A stretch of DNA of 64,000 nucleotides from Chondrilla cf. caribensis (Eukaryota > Porifera > Demospongiae > Chondrillida > Chondrillidae): NCBI GenBank assembly GCA_964020155.1, contig OZ026570.1, forward strand, positions 1,954,721-2,018,720, given 5' to 3'. Every line of letters starts with the position of its first letter. Within the stretch, counting starts at the first letter, position 1. The position numbers were made by a program, and so were the translations under genes. Shown here piece by piece: positions 57,692 to 64,000 of the stretch. The notes beneath the pieces are model-generated. The model saw only the letters and a program-made list of their open reading frames with translations. It was not told the origin of the DNA and made no database searches.

Positions 57692-58379
57692 CTTATTCAA
57701 CTTAACTTGAAGACAAAATTCCAGTTCTATTTAATTTTCATTATAACTTCAGTTATTGGGAATTTCACTTAATCGAATTACCTTTCAAGAATCTAAATGA
57801 TGTCTCCAGGGGTTCGGATAACTGAGGTTGCACTGTATTTTGAACGTGCACCTGAATGTAGTTATTTTAGGTATTACTCATAGTGGACAGTTGAACGACT
57901 TACCATACGCTCTAGAAGAGGTTGCAAGGCCTGAAATGCTCCGAGAGTTTTCCTATTGGCTGTTAAATACCAAAATGCGCTTGAAGGCGAGTCATCTCTA
58001 GATCTAGTCCACCGATCTGAAATTGGGACTGTTGCGTCCCACCATAGATACCACTGCTGAAGCTAGTTGACTCCCGTTTCCAATGCAAGTTGACGCCGAC
58101 ACCAGTAAGCGCCCATAATAAACGCCTGCCCCAAGTTGCCACCAGGACGTGCACGACCTTGGAAGAGCGAATTGATGTCAAGTAAAAAAAACGAACACCT
58201 AGCAAGCGATTTTCATGTGTAGGTTAGGATACAGAGTTATTTTTATTATCTAGCTATGGTTTATGTAGCCGAAAATTCTGATTGTACTCTGTATGTACCT
58301 TAAATTATTAGAGTTTACAGCGCGTAGCTTTGATTAAGCTCGCCACCTATATAGATAGATAGATAAATTTACAACTTTA

Positions 58380-59200
58380 GCTTCATCATTCAAGGTTGGT
58401 AAATCAATATAATGCTCCATCATCTTCTTCATGGGGGGGAATCTGCTAGTTTGCCTCGCACTACAGTGCAGTAGTCAGTGATTTAAGTCTTCAATATCCC
58501 CAGACGAACACTCCCTGCAAGCACGTAGCTCTCTGGGATCTGTCTCCGTTGCCCAGTCTCAATATGGAAATGAGCTGTTCCTCCTCTCAATTGCATTAGC
58601 ACACGCCTATAGATCTTTGATCCACCCTCTGCTCCAGCATCATTTTCATTTCACAAAAACTAGCTCGTCAACCTAACATCCAAGATACGTACTTATATGA
58701 GAACACATAAGGCAAGTGCTGACCCTGAATTGCAATATCACCAGCACATCTCTTCACTCCTTTGCTTCTGAAGTGTACGATTCCTAATTTCATAACATTT
58801 ATCCGAACGCCCCACTCATTACACCATTTCTCCAAAGTCATGAGACCACGTTTCAACTGCATTGCATCTTCACCAAACAAGGAGGTATCATCAGCGTACA
58901 AAAAACCTGGTACTATCAGCCGAGATTACGTATAAACTCCACAAAAAGTTCTCCATGTTCATTCTTTACATCGTCTACCACCTGTCTCCTTTGATGAGCA
59001 TTGCACTCACACAAGGTTCCACACCGAGCATTAAATCCCCACAAATCACAACCAATCCCATTGAAGCGAATTTCTTTTGATGTGAAATTAATTTCGATGT
59101 GAAAGATATCAATTTCAAAGAACTGAGTATGGTGTGGTGCCCTAATTTCAGATGCTTTCTACTTTCGGAAATCAAGTATAATAATTGGTTAAATTTGTTC
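58380..59200 (-). pseudogene. Decayed LINE (endonuclease, RT, C-terminal knuckle), C copy
   Basis: Minus strand: an endonuclease scrap (CNAHQRRQVVDD), then FLYADDTSLFGED and LGIVHFRSKGVKRCAGD, then the C-terminal region ending TLNDEA. Several frameshifts and an internal deletion between endonuclease and RT. The most complete copy of this relic in the window. Confidence 0.7.
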
Positions 59201-59316
59201 AAGTGGATTGATATGATGATTGTGTTGTTGCGTTGGTCACATTTGCATGTACATCTGTATCTTCAGTATTATCATAAAGGGCATTTTTATAATTATGATC
59301 TATTTATAATTTGTAG

Positions 59317-61345
59317 CTGGAATTGATGACAAGAGAGCTATTTGACCGTGCACTCAAGAACAGAGATACTTCAGCATTGCAAATTTTTCAAAACGGGGAT
59401 CATGATAAAAGCCTATTCCATCTGGCCGTTGTAAAAGACAATATAAAATTTGTTCGAGAAATTTTGGAGTATGCAAAAAAGGCAAAAATTAGCAGGCCAA
59501 AAACTTTGGTCAAGCTGAAGTCAGAGATGCTGTCCTGACAGAATCTAATGAAATTGTTAAGCTCTTGTTAGATGAAGGTACTGATGTATGGGCAGTTGAT
59601 GAGGATGGTAGGACGTACTTACACTTGGCAGCCAGTATCGGGGGGGAGTCAATGAAGACATTATTACAGTTTGAGAGCGGGTTATTGAGTAAACCAGACA
59701 AGAAAGGAAGGACACCCCTACATTATGCTGAATATTATGGCTGCAAAGCTTCAGCTATTGCTTTCATTTCTCATGGTGAGATAATCCTTTATATTGTTGA
59801 ATAGATATATATTATGACACACATTAAAGTTATTCCATAAGAAAACAGAAATAGAGGCCTTGGATATTTTCTGAGTGTATTTTTGAAAAATAATAATATT
59901 TATAGAAAATGAACTGCCAACTGAATTTCAATATAATTATATATAATTCACTTCGAGGTCTATTAGAACTCCATTTGTTCATGTATGTACGTACAGTATA
60001 TGTAGTAAATGGATAATTATAAAAATAATAATTATAGAAAAATGAACTACCAACTGAATTTTAATGTAATTATAATTCACTTAGAGATCTTCTAGAACTC
60101 CATCTGTTCATTTATTTGTAGTAAATGGAGAAGTCACCTTGCAGAGTATGTCCCATTTGAAGGATGATCATTAGTTAACACTTTGATACCTCCAGCTGGA
60201 TTGGGGGTGTGACATACGACTATGTACAGGGACCTAAGGACATGCTCGACTTACGTAGGATAACACAGAATGTTATAGATTTACAGATAGATTTATTCCT
60301 GTTTGTCAAATGGGTTCAATGTGCATCCACGTGATTTTACTTATAGAGTTTTATGTAGATTCAATTGTCATAAAGGACTTCATTTACTCTGCTGTAGGTG
60401 ATGATACTAATGCAATTGATAGCCAAAAGCAAACTCCCTCGGATACTGCAAGAGAAGGGAAAGTACAACTTGTTCAATTGGATACACCAGAAGCACCAGT
60501 TGAGGAAACTGTGAGTATACTTTGTATATTATTATTATGCATCTTAAGTAAATTCCCAATTCAAAGGGAGTGTATTATTTGTAGAAATGTAATGAGTAGA
60601 GTGTAATTGTATATTAAATGTTCAATCATTTGTTTTTAAATATTGTTTTTCCTCAACCATTGCTTACCATAGGACTTTTATGATGCAAATCAGTCGGAAG
60701 AAGATACATGTTGATTATTGTCATTTAAATATGTATACACTTGAGAGTATAAAGTCCATTCAATTGTTTGAAATTCAACTTAATAATAGCTGAATTACCC
60801 ACCCAAAGTGTGGGCAACCCAGTGTGAAGTTGATTGAACAGTTTGAAGTTATTAGAATGGAACTAATGATCATTGTGTTTGTGCACTTACAGAATTATGT
60901 ATAATATCTGCAGCTCTGGGGCAGTCAGACTTCAATAGTACACCAAACAGAAGAATACGTAGGTCGCAGCAACGGAGGAGTTTCTGCATCATTTTCCGGT
61001 TGGTTTGTGTTTGTGAATCACTTGCTTATAAACAGGATGAACTAGAATATTGATTTATATGACATCATTATAACCCTTATAGATACAACACCAAGTAAAA
61101 TAGAATTAAGGTGTGTTTTAAAGGTTGTCAAAGACTACTCCAAACTAGTAAGGAAGCTAGGTGTGTCAGAGCATATTTTGAAACAAGGGGGCCCGAATCC
61201 AGGATTGACGGCCTTGTTACACTGGACGTAAAACTCCGACCATCCCACCAAGAAGTATCTCTTGAAGTGCGTGGAAGAGATAGTGGGCGCTGGAAATGAA
61301 GATGTAGCAAAACTGAGAGCTGAATTCAAATTATCAAGAAAATGA
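59317..61345 (+). pseudogene. Ankyrin-Death pseudogene, copy C
   Basis: Same exon order as copy B (59317-59775, 60398-60510, 60673-60703, 60914-60998, 61083-61345) but N-terminal exons 1-2 are missing and several lesions are present: a 1-nt deletion in the ankyrin exon (AAAAACTTT for AAAAGACTTT near 59500), a lost donor (GT to AT at 60704), a 4-nt insertion in the Ser/Asn-rich exon near 60957, and TAA in the Death domain (61229-61231, TGGACGTAA). The remaining coding sequence is almost identical to copy B, so loss of function is recent. Confidence 0.85.
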
Positions 61346-61371
61346 ATACTTCATGATCAGTGACTGACCTA

Positions 61372-61377
61372 AATAAA
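61372..61377 (+). promoter_or_regulatory. Poly(A) signal AATAAA
   Basis: CCTAAATAAAGTGAG after the Death exon, the same context as at 14908. Confidence 0.45.
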
Positions 61378-61814
61378 GTGAGTTTCATCAATAATAGTGT
61401 AACCTGGGGTACGGATGTGCTGACCATTGTTAACATGTCTATTGTTGATTCTTGCAGGACTAAGTGATCCAAAAAAATATGTAGTTTATTAACTGATCCT
61501 TCCGTGTAGTAACTCTGCAGTTTCCAATTCCAATTGTCTTTCATATATAGCACTTATAATAATATATTATATTATATTAAAATATGTACCATATAAGCCT
61601 AAATAAACACTGTTGATTTTAGATCCATAAGAATCAGCAAGCCATCAATACATGACATTGTGAAATATAGTGCATGTGTTGAAAGATCTATTTTGCTGTT
61701 GTAGAAAACATGCAACTCAATGTACAATATGCACACTATGTGTATCAAATAGTGGATACTAATTAGAGAGAAACTTCTGGGTTCATGCTTATTGAAGGTT
61801 TCTTCCATTCTTCA

Positions 61815-62395
61815 TCACCCAAGCTCATCATCTTGATCATCATCTGCTTCGCCAACTTCCAGTGGTTCTTCTTCTTTGTTTTCAATTAATTCAGCCAATT
61901 CAGTGAATTTCTCAGTAAATTTTTCAATTGTTTTAGTCAATGTGTCCACGTTTTCCTCAAGATATCTGTGCAAACAAAAAGGATGAGATACGTAGAATGG
62001 TACACATTAAATATAAATTAAAGCTCAAATGCATTTCACCCTCACTCTAATCTGGTATTTGTCTCCATGAATTTATCCTGATTGTTGAAAATATCCTCTG
62101 GGGAATCTGCAGGCAATTATTAGCAATAAGTAGAGCGGTGCATAATGGTAGAATAATCACTCGATCCTCACCGATCTACATACACTCCTGGTAAAATAAT
62201 GTCTTGAATGACTATGCACAGCAATGGATAGAAAGTGAGTCAATCTAAATTAAATAAACCTTATATACTTGCCACAATATGTCTGAAAAAGTATTTTGGA
62301 GAATACGGATTGGGATAGGTATATACGGTTGAGAAACACACACGTAAACATCCACACAACACACAGATACACATCACACACACACACACACACGC

Positions 62396-62437
<42 letters not shown>

Positions 62438-64000
62438 CAAACAATACACACACGCGCACGCACGTGTGCATACACATCCGATATAGCACATTCATGTCAG
62501 CCTACCTTCAGGAACCATGGAATTTTTTTGTTCTTCTCCAATCGTCGCTTAACAAATCCTTCAGGGACGTACCATAAAACATTTCCTTTTAAGAAGCGAG
62601 CAACAATCCTAGCTCTAGCCATGGCAAATGTTCCTTCCACATCTTCATGTGCTTTGGAATAAGAATCACTCATTTGAGCAATCAAGATGTTGAGAAGGAC
62701 AATGATCACAATGAACAAGAAAAGCAGGTAAAGAACAATGGAGAACCACCTACAAAGAAAAAGAAAGAATTCACCTCATGACAGCTTTACAATACACGGA
62801 GGTATGACATGTCAACAGTTGGATGTTGACATGTCCTACCTGCGCATGGGAGGAGTTACAAAACTGAACATGAGGTGTACTTACTGATATCCAATATATT
62901 CTCCAGTGGTGTCATCAGAGGAGAAATAGTCCACAACACTCCCTGATTCAAGCAATATACGCACACCAGTAAATAGTACGTGCCACGGATACCTATAATA
63001 TAAGAGAACACTCAATTCAAACCATTGATTAAAACCTACAGTTGATATTAGACCTACTAATCAGGCATGACTGACAAGTAAAATGTACTGTGAAAAATGT
63101 GGTAATAATTACAATAATTCTGTGTATAGTACATATTGTATTAGTGTGGGGTGGTTAAAATAGTACATATTGAAAGACATTCTGATAATAACTTTACTAA
63201 CTCACAATGCTTCCAGTGGGAACACACTGACATCAGACACTATTTGTCCATCATCTTCAACAGTCACTCCTGCTCTGAGTCCAAAGTAAAATGAACCCAC
63301 AAAGACCAATAGAAATATGCCATAGAGAACACTGAACTTGACAATGTCTGACTTGATGATTTCCACTATGATCCTCACATAAATGCCGGTCATTCTGCAG
63401 AAAGGAAAAAAGATACGTACCACATTTAAAGCAGGATTATTTTTGTTATAATAAGGGCATTCTGATTAGGAGACTGTACAGTAGTGTACATGGAGTTATC
63501 TAGTGTGTTGGAAGGGATTTCCACTGCAGATAAACTAGAATAATAATTTTACTTAGCTTGTTATGGGTAATATTATGGATAAGCCACATCTAATGCCGCA
63601 CTACTTTTATGGACATACGTAGGTAGCTTATTAATGAGTTTTTCGGATCCATGAAAATGGGATCAGTGGTCATTAGTTTATTTCCCTTGTCTTCCAGACA
63701 TTTTGACTAGAAGGTTCATACTAAGGAATTGTACATGTCTACATGTCTCATCCTAAAAGAACCAAAAGAGTTACAACGGAATATATTGACCAAAATAATG
63801 ATTTGTGAAGCAGCTACACTCTCCAGGCCTAATGAAAGAAAAATATTACTCTTTCAGTTTGTGCATATATGAAATAACACCGAAATAATGACACATATTC
63901 CAGAAGGAGCAAAGAGTTAGCAAGATAAGTCAAGGAAGCAAATATCCATTGGATTTGAGAAGCTGTAATGCAATGATGGCTTATATCTGTGACATTGCCC
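61815..64000 (-). pseudogene. TRP-type channel, copy C (partial, runs off the window)
   Basis: Exons: 61965-61815 (coiled coil), 62106-62046, 62211-62172, 62749-62506 (S6), 62992-62885 (pore), 63394-63206 (S5) and from 63881 rightward (S2-S4, cut by the window end). Protein identity to copy B is near complete. It shares the TAG in the 40-nt exon (62176-62178). In addition, a 4-bp deletion turns the donor after the S2-S4 exon from GTGAGT into GTGTTA (63880). Probably dead or impaired. Confidence 0.65.
62378..62452. repeat. (CA)n microsatellite in a TRP-C intron
   Basis: Counterpart of 49403-49492, with a different repeat number and different interruptions. Confidence 0.9.

Overview
This is eukaryotic, intron-rich, AT-rich, repeat-laden nuclear DNA from an animal. 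Short introns with GT..AG ends, a TRP channel, Death, UPA and ankyrin domains, an ALKBH1 gene and a rich mix of LINE, Penelope-like, hAT, pogo-like and MITE sequences fit an early-branching marine invertebrate. A demosponge is my best guess, but no species-diagnostic gene is present. No rRNA, CRISPR or operon-like structure is seen.

Layout. 1-3.3 kb: a decayed restriction-endonuclease-type LINE end, a hAT-like MITE, a large TG satellite and one candidate terminal exon. 4.2-6.1 kb (-): an ALKBH1 gene in at least six exons. 7.3-12.5 kb: two 1.24-kb direct repeats carrying a UPA-domain exon. The second copy belongs to a UPA-Death gene (+, 10962-14903). 15-18.5 kb: DNA transposons and a Penelope-like fragment. 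18.9-32.1 kb (-): a TRP channel gene (copy A) for which I could assemble 16 phase-consistent exons, giving 1118 residues: a novel N-terminal domain, ankyrin repeats, six membrane segments and a C-terminal coiled coil. 32-40 kb: repeats, TG tracts, a decayed ankyrin copy, a tRNA-type SINE and a 50-bp perfect palindrome. 40.4-47.9 kb (+): an N-terminal-domain/ankyrin/Death gene (copy B), carrying in one intron a 3.8-kb LINE with an intact ORF. 48.9-52.4 kb (-): TRP copy B, without ankyrin exons. 54.3-57.1 kb (-): an unrecognised multi-exon gene. 57.7-64 kb: a near-identical duplicate of the copy-B segment, holding an ankyrin-Death pseudogene (+) and TRP copy C (-).

The main theme is a family locus present three times. 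In each copy a Death-domain gene (+) runs convergently into a TRP channel gene (-). In copy A the N-terminal and ankyrin exons belong to the TRP channel. In copies B and C the same exons sit upstream of the Death exons on the opposite strand, joined inside an exon, and TRP copy B has no ankyrin exons. This is what one inversion of the [Death + TRP membrane] block would produce. It may have created a new ankyrin-Death receptor-like protein while stripping a channel of its ankyrins. Copies B and C then arose by a later segmental duplication whose left edge lies at a TG microsatellite.

Exon boundaries were read by eye from splice consensus, reading phase and comparison between the copies. Family names rest on motif recognition only.
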